DNA of 64,000 nt from Nematopogon swammerdamellus (GCA_946902875.1 OX336351.1:186001-250000), one strand, 5' to 3'. Counted from the stretch's first letter, positions 29,139 to 41,569 are shown. Numbers and translations: made by a program. The notes: a model not told the origin generated them from the letters alone.

Positions 29139-30640
29139 GGTACGCGCGACTCGGCTTATCATTTATTTTCCGCGTCTCACTCAAAATAGTACGATACATA
29201 GCCCCACACCCACACCATACCACACTAACCTGCCGAGCCGAGATGTACTCGTCCATGCGCGGGCGCAGGCAGCAGCGCCTCGCAGTAGCTATCACCTTAA
29301 TGCCGCTCCGCCGCGCCGCCGCTCCACCGCCGCGCCGCGCCGCCACAAGAGGCGATAATATAAGCGGCGCACGCGCCGGGTCGGGAACACTCTCTCGAGA
29401 GTGGTCCCGCGCGCCGCCCACGCCACGCAACGAACCTAGTGTTAAGTTCATCCACATCCACCACATCGATCCTCGTTCATAGCCACTCAGTTGGCGGAAC
29501 ACCCACCACACTCGCAGGAAGAGGCACGTCGCGCCCGCACCCCGGTGAGTACTTACCTACCACACGACACCACCCGCCCGCGCTCCGCTAACATCCTCGG
29601 AGCCCGCAAGCGCTTCAGTCTTCAGCATATTATTATATTTTTCTAATATTTTCAGGAAATAAAAAGTTAAACGAAAACAACTCACTCGCTCCAGCTTGAG
29701 ACACAGAATGGCGCGCGAATTCACGCGATACAGGTTACAGACCTACTGTTACCTTACCTTTACAGTGAATAACATTAGCACAGACTACTTATGTCCATTG
29801 ACTTATACCTATACTATTACACAGCATTGCTTAGGTCACGCGAAACTGTCGTTGCCCTCGTCTCATCACGTCTTGACTTTTGAGCAATTTCCCCAACTGA
29901 GCCTGTGTGTGTGTTCTACGGCAGACACACCACACCTCGCGTTGTGTGATTCCGTTTTCAAAGTACATAGGCAGGCAGTGCCGTTGGCTGAAGCTTGCGA
30001 ACCTAACGATAACCGCACGGGGCGCGGCGGCGGCGGCGGCGACGACCACGTCACGGCTACGGGCTACGGTACCAGATCACAGGAGACAAACATGTATGAG
30101 CAGCTTTCGCACTGGGCGGTGGGTGACGCTAACACGTGACAGCTGTTTGACGGCGCCCACCGCGGCGGAGGCGCGTCCCCTAGTCGAGAACATCCCGCAA
30201 TGCGGCAGGCCAGCCCACTCCGGCCAGTCGACCTCGTCCTCGGCAATACGTGTGGGCGGTGTTGAGTGAGGCGTAATAAAGTTTACACGATCACATCTTG
30301 TTACACGCACGACACGCACGTTTGTGTTACACGACACGCACGTTTGATAATGTTGGCGATATTTCTCGCACTTAGGCCGTGTATCCTGCTGCCTAAAATA
30401 GCAATGTCAACAGTCACGCCACCAGCACTCCGCTCCGCTCGTGTTGTGAAGAGCTCTCTGGAGACAGCTGGCTAAACAGCAGCCAATAGACGCAAAAAAA
30501 AAAACGATATCCGCTGCATGTGCAAGCCTATGCAAGCGATCGCGATGCCGACAACAAGGAGGCGGCGACATCAGGCGTGCGGCGCGCACGCGCGACAGTC
30601 GTCTAGCGTTTAGCGTGGATCCGCGCTTCTACACCACCCC
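29139..30640 (+). promoter_or_regulatory. CpG-rich segment with candidate untranslated first exon and splice donor
   Basis: Follows the minisatellite abruptly. It is rich in CG dinucleotides (especially 29230-29560 and 30010-30060) where neighbours are AT-rich. At about 29552 'caccccg|gtgagtac' is an excellent 5' splice site, preceded by about 300 bp without an extended plus-strand protein motif. The arrangement fits a promoter with a non-coding first exon. The several overlapping short ORFs on both strands are low-complexity products of GC-rich sequence. The gene it would belong to is not identifiable here. Confidence 0.35.
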
Positions 30641-30939
30641 GCCCGGCACCGGCAGCTCCCAGTAGTTCCATTGGCCAGTTCCATCGTGAAACTAGTGGAA
30701 GGAAAAATGCCACCTGTACCATGGAACTCAAAGCACTGCCCTCGGTCACATGAGTGGCAAGTCGTCCGTCACAGTTAGATCATTCATTCTCGTATAAGTA
30801 CCTCTATGTATTAATAACTTACGGACATACAGGCCCATACGAACTCATACAAATGTTGTCAAAGGTGCTGGTCAAACCATAGTTGCTAAAACTACAACTT
30901 AAGGGGTCCGTCCATCAATTTTCAGATGTGCTTTTGTGC

Positions 30940-31390
30940 CGCCTTCAACTCAAGGGTCCGAATATGAATAAAAAAAAAAAAATTTTTATATAATCCGGTA
31001 TGGGTGGCTGAGTCGGAGGGGCCAAAGCGCATGCTCCGACCAGCCAATATCTCCTCCGAGAAGGTAGGTGCCATACCGGAGACTTTCCTGGATTGCTGGC
31101 TGTACTGGACTAGAGGAGAACACAACCGAGGCTGCTATGCGACCATCTTACATCCAGTACGGTGGTATCAACCCAGTCGGCTACAATTTGAGCCTACCAC
31201 CTAGAAGGGGCAAGGGAAGGGACCTACAGTTTTTCACCGGTTCCGAACGGTGAAGCAGCAGGTGTAGGTATGCACGTAAATTTTTCCGTCAGAAAAAAAC
31301 TCTTTGGTACACGCTGACCGGATTCGAACCTCGGACCTGTCGCATGTGAAGCCGATGCCCAAACCACTCGGCCACCCGCCGCTATTTATC
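30940..31390 (-). repeat. tRNA-headed SINE with the shared SINE body
   Basis: On the minus strand the head shows an A box (TGGCCGAGTGG, 31364-31374) and a B box (GGTTCGAATC, 31321-31330) as in pol III tRNA promoters. The body then runs leftwards through 'aactgtaggtcccttccctt', 'ctaggtggtaggctcaa' and 'ttgataccaccgtactgg' (about 31144-31240). That body matches the 5S/tRNA chimeric SINEs at 33330, 43890 and 46470. It does not fold as a proper tRNA (anticodon arm absent), so it is a SINE and not a gene. Confidence 0.75.
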
Positions 31391-31439
31391 ACTTTTATAA
31401 GTTCTAGGTAGTTGTTATTTTTCAAGTCGGTTCAGTGTT

Positions 31440-31790
31440 TTTTGAAACGGTTTTTATTTATTTCACTCTTTTTCTTTTTGTGTGATTCATATGAATAACT
31501 TATATCGCACAAGCTCTGCGTAGAATTGGGCGTGTTTTATTATTGCAGTGATTGGTACACACTTAACAGTCCATATCTTGAAAACTACTGAACCGATTTT
31601 GATTAAACTTGCACTATTCCCTAAGTTGGAAGATACTTAATCCAATAAAACATGAATAAAACAGAATTACTTATGGCAATTCGATTTCTAGTTTCCGAGA
31701 AATACGTAAACAAACATACCTACATACAAACATAATTATGAAATTTGTGAAACGCTTATGAAATTTGGCACACCTGTTTAGAAGCCCACA
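31440..31790. repeat. Dispersed AT-rich repeat
   Basis: Contains the widespread phrase 'cttgaaaactactgaaccga' followed by 'gttgg...ttccgagaaatacgtaaa', often seen near the ends of lepidopteran transposons. No ORF. Boundaries uncertain. Confidence 0.35.
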
Positions 31791-31799
31791 TAGACATAC

Positions 31800-32612
31800 G
31801 AATATTGTGCAATTCCAATATACATACGGGTCGAATTGATAACCTCCTTTTTAAAATTGAAAATGTTTTTTCGATCGCATAAGTAGGTATAGCCCCCCAT
31901 TTTCGCTGAGAGTGTGAAATCGTCCTGGTGTCGCGAGTTTTGGGGCTACGAAAGGGTAGCGTAGGTTGAGGGCTCAAAAGACGCGTATCGGCTAGGGCTA
32001 CAAGATCGTGAGGTTTTTCGAAAAAGTAAAAGAAAATAATTTTTAAATGCAAAAATGTGAAAAATCCTATTCTTTTTTTCGAACTAAATCTCTTATATCT
32101 CAAAAACTAAATGTGATATCGAAAAAATTTAAAAACCTGTTTAGATTTGGACTTTGGGCTAAAAAAAGCATTCGTCTATCGATGTTGGTTCGTGCTGTAG
32201 GTGGTCCCTCAAATTTGTCCCATTATCGCTGAGAGTGTGAAATCGACTTTTGGAAGTGCAACAGCGCAGAGAGCGAGGAGGAATATCCGAATGTATGAAA
32301 TAAATTGTGAAAAATGTAATCATGGCTCTGCAGATCCTCGGGTGACATTGTTAGTTTAGATTTTTTTATTTATATAATATTTTTATATTTGATATTGATT
32401 TATTTGTTACTTTAGTTAGACATAATGTCAAGCTTATCTCTTTTTCTGTCTAAATTTTAGTTTAATTTTTTTAAGCTGCTTGTGTTTTTGAGAAATAATA
32501 AGCAATATATAAATGTAATACTTTTTTTTATTTTGTTGAGTTCATTTTCAATGTACCTCGAAGGTCGTGTAATGCACGAGATGTGTGAATTTTTGAAGAA
32601 GTCTGTTTAAAA
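31800..32612 (-). repeat. Unclassified interspersed repeat family X, copy 1
   Basis: Shares long stretches, inverted, with 39355-40320 and 42588-43530. Examples are 'tcgctgagagtgtgaaatcg', 'agacgcgtatcggctagggc', 'taagctgcttgtgtttttga' and 'gtacctcgaaggtcgtgtaa'. A shorter copy is at about 35686-35800. No coding capacity seen. Confidence 0.7.
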
Positions 32613-32782
32613 ATTATTCACCGGCACTGACGCGAGCGCACCAGCCAAGCACTAACCGTGCGGCCATAGCATAGCATTCGCACAGCAGTCAGCTTCCTTG
32701 CTTACTCATAAAAAATACTGTTTGTTTTACTCGCGAACAAGTTCAGGGAATCATCGCCGAGACACCAATTGAGACTATTGAG

Positions 32783-33060
32783 TTGAAGAGCGGCGCAGGC
32801 GCAGCCGAGAATGATCAATTAGCGAGCTCGCAGCGCAGCTGTGTGTGTGTGTGCGCGCCGCCCCCGCGCCGCCCCCGCGCCGCGCGGGGGCGGCGCGGGG
32901 GCGGGAGCCGCCACCACCGTCCACGCCACGACGCGCCTCGCGCGCGGGGAGGGAAGTCACATCAAAAGGCGAAGGCTACACGTTCAATTCAATAATTACT
33001 CTGGTTCTCAGATATTTACTAAATATCGTGGTATTTAATGATAGTGTAGGCTAGTGTATT
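32783..33060. other. GC-rich segment with a perfect 23-bp-arm inverted repeat
   Basis: Arms 32858-32880 and 32882-32904 are perfect reverse complements (each a doubled CCGCCCCCGCG-type unit) separated by one base, all G and C. A (GT)n stretch lies just before at about 32840-32853. The same 11-bp GC unit makes up the minisatellite at 37851-38030. No coding sequence. Confidence 0.8.
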
Positions 33061-33149
33061 GACGGATTGCGATTTATTTGCCACTTGCGTACTGATGATC
33101 CCTCGTATTGTGATAACTATTGAACGTGTAATCTCGTGTTAGTATTTAT

Positions 33150-33397
33150 TACGTTAAACTGACACGGTTGGCTACATCACTTACAACATCCATGATGTCA
33201 GCCGATAATACCGGGTGAACTAGATGCCATGTCAGTGCTTCCCTTCGGTCGTGCCGGCTACACTGAACTGGACAGAAAACGCAAACTATTTACATAGCCG
33301 TTTCGACCGACGTTTCATTCAGTGCGGTGGTAACAACCAGGGCGGGTTGAACCCTACCACCTAGTAAGGTAAGAAGGGAAGGGACCTACAGAAAATG
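33150..33397 (-). repeat. 5S/tRNA chimeric SINE, 5'-truncated body
   Basis: On the minus strand it starts in the body ('ctgtaggtcccttccctt') and runs through 'ttgttaccaccgcactgaat', 'gaaacgtcggtcgaaacggc' and 'tgatgtagccaaccgtgtca' at the 3' end. It lacks the promoter head, as expected for 5'-truncated LINE-mobilised copies. Confidence 0.75.
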
Positions 33398-33474
33398 TAA
33401 TGTCAAAGCTAATTTGTGTCTCGGTGAAATCGACCGGGGGGGGGCTGGCTGCTGTGCCATCCAACCATCTCCGC

Positions 33475-33720
33475 CAGGGCCGTCTTAGACCATGCAGGGC
33501 AGGGGCCCTTGCGCACATTCGGGGCCATTTTAGAAAGTAAAAAAAATGAATTATGTTAATGAAAACACCAGTACTTAGGTAGGTAGGTATGTACTTTTAA
33601 TTGGTGACTTAAATATTTTAAAATTATTTAAATATTTGTACACAATTTATAGAGATCATTAAGAAATTTTGTGCTGTGTATTTTTCTGATTTTTTTTTAG
33701 ATTTAATAAAATTTTGTTCA
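33475..33720 (+). mobile_element. hAT-like terminal fragment
   Basis: Begins CAGGGCCGTCTTAGACCATG, the inverted counterpart of the terminus at 54514 (on its minus strand CAGGGCCGTCTTACTTAGGC). CAGGG starts are usual for hAT elements. No transposase is left; the right end is not recognised. Confidence 0.5.
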
Positions 33721-36380
33721 CTATTTAAAAAATATTTTTAAGATTTTAACGAAATAAAAAAAAATTGAGCTGCTCTTTTTCGGAGTAAACGACGACGAAG
33801 ACGTCAGCACTGTGGGCCCTCGTCGAGCCGGGTGCGCCGGGGGGGGGGGGGGGGGGGGGGCAGGGGCGGGGCTTCCCTGATCTCCGCACCACTCGTCGCA
33901 CACTTTTGTTGTTGAGATTGGGTTTTTGAGCACTATTGCGAAGTTCGCACTGCGAACCCATATTATATTATGGACTGCCACCGATTGTTTCTCGTTCCTT
34001 GAACCTGAGGGTATTCAATCAAATGTCGTATCGACAGGCGTGACAGCCCTGCAATCATGAACCTAGATGCAATAGTCCGCAAAGCTGGCGCGGTACCTAC
34101 TTCACTTGGCGTTCGGCGGCGCACAGCACCATACACCCGCCCGAGCCATCGCACCGCGCCGCCGCGCCTCCGCCGCGCGACCGCGACCGCGGGCGTCGCA
34201 AATAGATAACATAAATTGAGATAATAATTAGTAAAATGTTGAAGAGGCCGTTATCATGAGAGAAGTAATAGATCTGACGGTTGTCTATCAGTCGGCGCGG
34301 CGCGGGATGTTTCAACAGCGGCTAGAGCTAGGTGCCTGCCGCGGCTGCCGCGCCGGGTGACGCAGGCAGGCAGAGTGCTGCTACTGTCTGTCTACTCAAC
34401 TCAAAGTACTATGTAATGTAATGTAGCTACAATGACATGTAACATGCACCACGTGACGTCGTGATGTGATCAACTTTGCGGACAACCAACCATCGATTCA
34501 ACCAACCAAATAGCCAACCGACACGCGCGCGCATTGCGAGCTACGACTTACGACGAGCGTCTCGTCCTCCTAATTGGCGTCAAGGTTCCGCTCGAATATA
34601 TCGCGCGCGTCGCGTCGCGTCGCGTGCGTCGTCAAACAAAACACCCAACACTTGCTCACTATTAGTGATTGCGGTTTTCACATTTGTTTAGAACCAAACA
34701 TGGCTGGATATATTGTAGGTACCTACTGTGTGTGGTGGTGGTGGAACAAACAGCCAAAACACATCTTGATCCGATAGTAAAAGCGCAAAAATCTATTCTC
34801 AGATTATATCAATTTCAAACCTTACATCTACCTACTCGTGCAGATACCTACCCATCCTATTTACTTTTTAATAGAATAAAGTATCGTGCGAATGTTTTTT
34901 TTTTAATATTACACAGAAACATCGAAACATTGGGGCGTGGCCATCCACATTTGTATGAAACCACAGAGAAATAATGTTGGAAATGTCATTTTTGAAAACG
35001 CACAAGGTCCGAAAAAAGGCCGATTTTCAAAAATGAGTTTTTTACCTCACGTTTTTTGTCGTACATTCCTTTTATTTGCAAATAAAATCGGTCTTTTTTC
35101 GAACCTTATATCTCGACAACGATTGAGAATTGGTAAAAAGTGAATATATCAAAGTTGTAGAGAATGTTATCTCCTCTTATTCCATAATTGAAAGGTGGTG
35201 GGGACTTTTAATATGTTTACCTCCTAACTAGTCACAACAAAGTTCCGAAGTCAAACTGTCTGCTTTCGAACTTTCCGGCTACATCCCTTATTTATTTACT
35301 ACGCTATAGGCAGATAAAGATGCTCACACATTAAATTCTATCAACGATCCTTTTTTGTATCACTGACCTCGATTATAAAATTCAATATTAGGATTAAAAA
35401 CTCGGCAAACGGCAAGTCCTGCTTTCAAGAAATATATGCAGGAAGAGCTGTTGGAGCTGGCTGGGCTGGGGGGCGGGGGTGGCTGCGCTGGGGGTGGCTG
35501 GGGCGAGAGAAATGTGAAGCGCGTCTATCCGCAGTTGTTACGTAGATACGTCATGCCATGCAGGATGGATGATGGAATGCAATGCACGCGATAACTTGAT
35601 ATGATGATAGGCGCACTTCAATCAGGTACCTAAGTACTAATCTTACTCAGGCGATTGCTGTTTGCCGGACACCCGCAAATCCACCCGAGTTTTGACATTG
35701 AAAATGTATTTTCGATCGCTTCAGTATAATCCCCGATTTCCAGCGAGCGTGTGAATTCTTCCTGGTGTCGTGAGTTTTAAGGCTACGTGAATATTTAGGG
35801 TATCACGCGTAGGTAGGGCACTTTTAAACATATTTCTAAATATATATTTTAAACTTTTATATTTTTATGTTGTAGATTGACTCAATATCGGGGGACGTTT
35901 TTTTGATTGTTTGAAAAAAGTGAAAATTTGGGAGTTATGATTTTTTTTATGTTCCGTTACGCGTTACGACTCGTAAGTCGTCTTTATCTTGCAGTGTGAG
36001 TAGTTAAAATGGTTTTCGTGTATGCACGCGTGCATACTTGAAAATTAAGAATTAAATTTATTTATTTATTTTTTTTTAATTCTTCAAAATTTACACTCCT
36101 ATTTCTTATATTTGAATACGCCCTAAAAGTCAGTGGGGTGGGTATAGATACTGGCAGGTGGCGGAGGGGGAGAGGGGGGGGGGGGGTGCTAGCTTGGTGT
36201 ATCGATTTATGAACCCCCCCCCCCCCGCCCCGAGGAGGGAGCCGTTTTTATACCTCCAAAAAGGGAGCGAAAATGAGAAATGAAGCATATAAAAAAATGA
36301 GGGGAGCAGAAAAAGTTTTTAGTTATTTGCCTTCCCCCCCCCCCCCCCCCCCCCTCCAAATTCAAACGTATAAAAAAAGC
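33721..36380. other. Non-coding region with CpG-rich blocks and a poly(G) tract
   Basis: A poly(G) tract of about 22 lies at 33840-33861. CpG-rich blocks are at about 34090-34200 and 34330-34370, and a (GTCGC)n run at about 34608-34630. A partial family X copy lies at 35686-35800. No exon with recognisable protein similarity was found on either strand. Confidence 0.5.
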
Positions 36381-36720
36381 TCATTGTGCAGCCCCTCCGT
36401 CCTTACGTAACAAAGCGCAGGCACCCATGGTCGCCTCCGCTGCTTCGACTTATTGGTCGCCTTATAAAAACACTCTAGGGAATAGCCATACTAACAGGTT
36501 AGGTCGGGGCCAAAGAGCTTGAATACATGATACGTCATTGGTCGGGGCGGTGAATTTAGTTTTTCGCAAAGTAACCATGTCTGACCAGTGACCTGTTAAA
36601 ATTTTCAAAACTGTTTTTCTCGAAAAGTATTTATCTCCGCGGGCTAATTGTTTCACTAATATTCTTCTAACATCGTAAACTACATGATATAACTATCAGC
36701 AATTTGCTATCAAACCTGCT
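36380..36720. repeat. Interspersed repeat shared with 40500-40720
   Basis: The phrases 'taacaaagcgcaggcaccca', 'aaaacactctagggaa' and 'actaacaggtta' recur in the same order at 40529-40680. Poly(C) of about 21 lies just left (about 36334-36354). No ORF of note. Confidence 0.6.
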
Positions 36721-37435
36721 TCACATCGTCCGCTGAAGTTGTCGAAGCTCGTCCGGAACGAGGGCTGTTTGTCTTCGTCGAGACATAATAATAGTAAATA
36801 AATCCGAATTTTAATTCTAAAAATTCCGAAGGCCTTTCATATCATTCACACTTCCACGATTGCTTCTTGTTCACACAACGAGAGATGATACAATATTTGG
36901 CTATCCGGCCGGCTACACATAGACACAGCGCGCATTGTATGAGTGGAGCATCGGTCGGTATATCAGCAGCGCGTCCCTACCGCAAGTGAGGTTTATTGTG
37001 CCGCGTCGTGTGGATCAGGAATAAATCATTTTAGTATAGTAAAATCAAAGAGCAAGAACCCTTTGGTGTGTCGTGAATTTGTGCCAAGTGCGAAAGAGAC
37101 ATGCTAGCTACAGGTTGCGGTCTCTCTCTAGAGTATATTTTTCACACAAATATAAATCGTTTGTGTTAGATAGAACGAAAAAAGACTAGACGACAAGACT
37201 AGACTACTAGACTGACTAGTTTCTAACTGCGAACGACGCGACGACGGCGCGGCGCGACGACGGCGCGGCGGGCGATGCTCGTCTTACACTGCCTACTCTA
37301 CTCTACCACACTACTTTTGCGTGTGGACGGCTACTCTACCGAAAACAGTAGAGTAGAGTTAGTAGAGCAAAATAGTAGGTAGTACACTCTACCCACTAAC
37401 TCTACTAATGTGAACTAGGCTTTAAGTTAGGGCGT
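36721..37435. other. Non-coding region with a CTACTCTA-rich repeat
   Basis: From about 37265 to 37425 short words such as 'ctctactctacc' and 'agtagagtagagttagtaga' recur on both strands, and the same type of sequence is found at about 51720-51960. It may be a MITE whose ends I cannot define. No gene seen. Confidence 0.4.
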
Positions 37436-37436
37436 G

Positions 37437-37545
37437 TAGGGATGCAATCCCTGCTCAGTGCGCATGGTGCTGGAGGAGGTGGAAGAGAAATGGCGCGAGA
37501 TCGTGTCAAACAGCTCCTCCGAGCACTCTCCGTTGAACACATAGG
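37437..37545 (-). pseudogene. Jockey-like LINE ORF2 C-terminal relic
   Basis: The minus strand translates to YVFNGECSEELFDTISRHFS and later EQGLHPYT, matching the relic at 60390-60895 (YRLFHGEYSQGLFNAI, GQGLHPYTLDLP). This is the region after the reverse transcriptase of Jockey-clade LINEs. To the right, 'cccttagtcgccttttacga' (about 37680-37700) is a common LINE-associated phrase. Fragmentary and not functional. Confidence 0.6.
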
Positions 37546-37850
37546 TATCCCTCCCTGCGGAATTGCGCGTGTGAACTGGACGCGGCGGAGGCCCATCTGC
37601 TGCATGATCGGTGGAAAGACCGTGCCAAAGTGAGAGGTGGCTAACCTGTCCCCCTTATGCACGGCATCTTGTCCTTATCCCTTAGTCGCCTTTTACGACA
37701 TGCACGGGGAGAGATGCAGTGGGCTATTCTTATTGAGTAACGACCCTACACAGTACTACAACTTTTCTCTACCTACATATGTACATATTCTCTGTGTCTT
37801 AGCCGATATGTAATGAATGGAAGCACGCCAGCCACGCGGCCACGCCACGC

Positions 37851-38030
37851 ACGCGGCGCGGGGGCGGCGCGGGGGCGGGGGGCGGCGGCGCGGGGGCGGC
37901 GCGGGGGCGGGGGGCGGCGGCGCGGGGGCGGCGCGGGGGCGGCGCGGGGGCGGCGCGGGGGCGGCGCGGGGGCGGCGCGGGGGCGGCGGCGCGGGGGCGG
38001 CGCGGGGGCGGCGGCGGCCGCGCTATTGCT
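37851..38030. repeat. GC-only minisatellite with G-quadruplex potential
   Basis: Repeats of GCGCGGGGGCG and GGGGCGGGGGGCGGCG type units, about 180 bp of almost pure G and C. Runs of five to six G spaced by CGGCGC make quadruplexes likely on the plus strand. The long proline/arginine/alanine ORFs on both strands are by-products of the composition. Confidence 0.9.
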
Positions 38031-39354
38031 CGCTGGATAGATGTGCAAGTTCTTAACAATAATCGATAATGAGAATAATTGAGCGCATAATAATTGTGAA
38101 GCTTTGTAGGCAACAATGATGCGCGGCGGCCGGCTAAAGGTTAAAACGAACAATCAAATCGTTTTTGTCAATGAAAGTGTCAGCTGCTGTGGCGTGGCGT
38201 GGCGTGGCGTGGCGTGCGTGACGCGACACGGCGCCCGTCATAGATGGTGTAATCAATAATTGCTATTGTAAGTATTGTCACGGATTAAATAATTGTTGCG
38301 CGCGCGTCGGCCGTCCGGCTCGGTAGAGCGCGGCGCGGCGGCGCGGCGGCGCGGCGGTAGACACGCCAACCAGGTAAAAAACTATAACGAAGAAATGAAT
38401 AGTTATAAAGGTGTTGTGCAATTTTACAAACAATAATGCGATTGCAATAGTTGTGGATGCGATGCGCGCGCGCGGCACTCTCTAGTCTAGCTGCTGGCCT
38501 CGCAACACAGTGTGCAGTGCAGTGCAGGCCGGTGCAGTGCGCGTGCGCGGTCAACTCTCAAGCTCTCTCTGTGCATCCCTCCCCCGCCCCTAGGTGCGTA
38601 TCTGTGCATTATACCGAGTGGGTTTTCGTGTAAGCTCAAATCCCAAACCGTGAGATACGCCCAAACCCAGACTACACGCGACAGATGTCCCCGCGTCCGT
38701 CACACGTCACACCGCACACCGCTCCACGCTCGTCATGTGCTCGTGAACCAGACCAGTCTTGCCGGACGCGGGCGCGGGCGGTGCGGTGTGTGTGGCCCGA
38801 TCGTTGTTCTGTGGTTCGTACCTACCTAGGGGTTTGTCGCGTCGGTTTGTCCCACGGGTTTGCCCAATGACGTTAAGTAAAACACCTAACATTGAAACTA
38901 TTTCAAGCAGTATTTACTTAGCACTTAATTATTTTTTCTATTTGAGCTAGGCCGCGCCCCCGCGCCTCCGCGCCGACGCCGCGTCCGGCTATAGCCGCGC
39001 TTGTATGTAATCAATAATCCTAATCACAGACATTCTGTTTGAAATAGTTGTATTTGTTAATTTAAAATAAAACAAATAAACAATAAATGCTTACATACAT
39101 ACGAATTACGAGTACCTCGTACATACGGTGTTCTAACGGGTTTTTTTTTTGGGTTTTTTTATTTATGTTTGTCTACATAGATTCGCCCCATACATTCAAT
39201 TACTTAAAAACATATGCTGAAAAAGAGGTTAGAAAGTACAAAATAGAACGTGAGCAATAACTAATATAAAACTAAACTAAAACTAACAACAAAAAGAGAA
39301 CAGAGAATAAATTAAAACTAAAACGTAAACTAACAAGGGGCCGGGTTTCCAAAA
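38031..39354. other. Mixed CpG-rich and AT-rich non-coding region
   Basis: Contains a (GTGGC)n run at 38188-38213, GCGGC repeats at 38328-38357 and CpG-rich blocks at about 38460-38800 and 38948-39000. No splice-supported coding exon was recognised. Confidence 0.45.
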
Positions 39355-40320
39355 CGTACATCTCGTAAAAAAAATTCACAGATCTCGTGCATTACACGAC
39401 CTTCGAGGTACATTGAAAATGAACTCAACAAAATAAAAGAAAGTATTACATTTATATATATTTTATTATTTTTCAAAAACACAAGCAGCTTAAAAAATGT
39501 AAACTAAAATTTTGACAGAAAAAGAGATTAGCTTGACATTATGTCTAACTAAAGTAACAAATTAATAAATATCAAATATAAAAACATAATGTAGGTTAGG
39601 TTAGAAGATGCTTTATTTATTCACTAAGAATCACTTCGTAGGACCCTGGAAACCATGTCCCATCAAGAGACTTGCGAAGACAAATCCAACGAGCCAAAAC
39701 ATGGTGGATTTATAATGTGTAGTTTAGGAGTTCTTATGGCTTCATTCCGGCTCCATCATCAGGACCATGGACGTCATATGTGACAAGAGTACTTGCGAAG
39801 ACAAATCCAACGAGCCCAAACACGATGGGCTTATCATGTGTAGTTTAGGAGTTCCTATGGCTTCCTTCCGGCTCCATCATCAGAACCCAACTAACCTTTT
39901 CCTTATCCCGACTTTCTCGTGTCGCTCAGCGACAATATTTTTTCGAATTCCGTAGATTCATTTCCAATGTGCTCGATAGTCGTGTGAGGCACGAAATCTG
40001 TGAATTTGTTTCTAATGTAGCCCAAACTCCAAATCTAAACAGGTTTTTTTAATTTTTCGATATCACATTTAGTTTTTGAGATATAAGAGCTTTAGTTCGA
40101 AATTTTTTTTAACATTTTTGCATTAAAAAAATTTTTTTTTTACATTTTCGAAAACAATGACCATCTTGTAGCCCTAGCCGATACGCGTCTTTTGAGCCCT
40201 CAACCACTCGCGTAGCCCCAAAACTCGCGACACCAGGACGATTTCACACTCTCAGCGAAAATGGGGGGCTATACTGAAGCGATCGAAAAAACATTTTCAA
40301 TGTTAAAAACAAAAAATACA
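39355..40320 (+). repeat. Interspersed repeat family X, copy 2, with inner inverted repeat
   Basis: Similar to 42588-43530 and, inverted, to 31800-32612. Within this copy, 39370-39424 ('ttcacagatctcgtgcatta' onward) is the imperfect inverse of 39956-40007, so the inner 640 bp could be an element with about 52-bp TIRs. A direct duplication of the 'acttgcgaagacaaatccaa' phrase is seen at about 39672 and 39788. The same phrase is at 42930 and, slightly changed, at 47563. Confidence 0.7.
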
Positions 40321-41110
40321 GGAGTATAAAGGACCACAAAACACTGCTATTAGAAAAGACTTAGCCTGCGGAAATCAAAAGTAGGGCCAAAAATAAAAAA
40401 AAAAAAATTTCACGAAAACATTTCATACAAAATGGCGACTTCCGCGAATTTAATTTTCAATAGCGACTTAGGTAGGATTGCCTCTTCTCCGGCGCTGCGT
40501 GAAGTGCAGCCCCGCCCCCCGTCCTTGCGTAACAAAGCGCAGGCACCCATGCTCGCCTCCGCCGCTGCGGCTCACACGGGTGCCTGCGCTTTGTTACAGC
40601 GGACGGGGGCTGCACTCGCTCCGCGCCTCCGGTTTATAAAAACACTCTAGGGAAGGGAATAGCCACACTAACAGGTTATGTCGGGGCGGTGGATTTAGTT
40701 TTTCCGCAACTATTATATTTACTCTATAATTTCCGTGTGGTACCCTGTCACATTAGTAGTAAGTAAGCGTATGTGTACAGCAAGCGAGTGAGTGTGACAA
40801 AGTCGCAGAAATGGAAAAAAAAGTTTCTTTATAATTTGTTTTCTCCGAAACTACTAATTTCCGCAGAATAAAAATTACATCTTTAGGATCGTAAAAACCT
40901 AAACTACACGCCTATTACACCAGCTAGTTTCAAAGAAAGGTGTACGTATTGGAAACTTGAGTACGTATTGGAATTTAGAGGCTAAATAAGCAAAAGAAAA
41001 AACAAAAAAGTGTAAAAAATTTAAAATTATGGTTTTGTAGACATTTATTTAAGATAATTTTGAACGAATGTAAAGAAGAATTAGGCAGTTAGATGGAGGA
41101 AATAGGCGCG
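40321..41110. repeat. Repeat region with a GC-rich hairpin at 40503-40616
   Basis: Arms of about 45 bp: 'agtgcagccccgccccccgt' to 'gcgcaggcaccc' on the left pair with 'gggtgcctgcgc' to 'acgggggctgcact' on the right, with small mismatches. The left arm and the flank to 40720 are shared with 36380-36560. No gene. Confidence 0.6.
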
Positions 41111-41310
41111 GTAAAGTGTGTGTGGTGTCCCCCTACTGCGTGTGCGCGGGCACACTGCGCAGCCCGAGCGGCAGAGTCATAGTAGCAGAGCCGCGTTGTG
41201 CAACTGCTTCCATCCACTTCCGGTGACCGGTCACGTGTCGTCGTCGTCCTTCAGTTCCGTGAACTTTCACCGCACACCCTTCAACACCAACACCTATCTA
41301 CACACCTGGA

Positions 41311-41550
41311 ACCGCGGGTCACCGAGCGGTCCTGGGCGTCGGCGTCTCTTGCGAGAGGTCCGAGGTTCGAATCCAACAGGCGTGTACCAGTATTTTCTGA
41401 TTTGAAAAAAAAATACGTGCATACGTTCACCTTCTGCTCCATGGTTCGGATTCTATGTAAAAATGTAGGTCCAACGGGTTGACTGGAGGAAATTGCCTAA
41501 GGCAATAAGCCCGCCCTTGCCACACATTAAGTGGCATAAAGTGTATTAAC
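41311..41550 (+). repeat. tRNA-derived SINE
   Basis: The A box region CACCGAGCGGTCC and the B box GGTTCGAATCC (about 41371-41381) are followed by a body of 'tgcatacgttcaccttctgc', 'aaatgtaggtccaacgggtt' and 'gcctaaggcaataagcccgc'. Head similar to the minus-strand SINE at 31390, but the distal body differs. Anticodon arm not tRNA-like, hence not a gene. Confidence 0.7.
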
Positions 41551-41569
41551 ACTACCTACACGATACACG

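Noticed and set aside
31297..31386. Possible tRNA gene on the minus strand
   Set aside because: A and B boxes are present but there is no anticodon stem or acceptor pairing, and a SINE body follows.
37773..38153. Proline/arginine/alanine-rich ORFs on both strands
   Set aside because: They come from a pure GC minisatellite; both strands and several frames are open with no domain.
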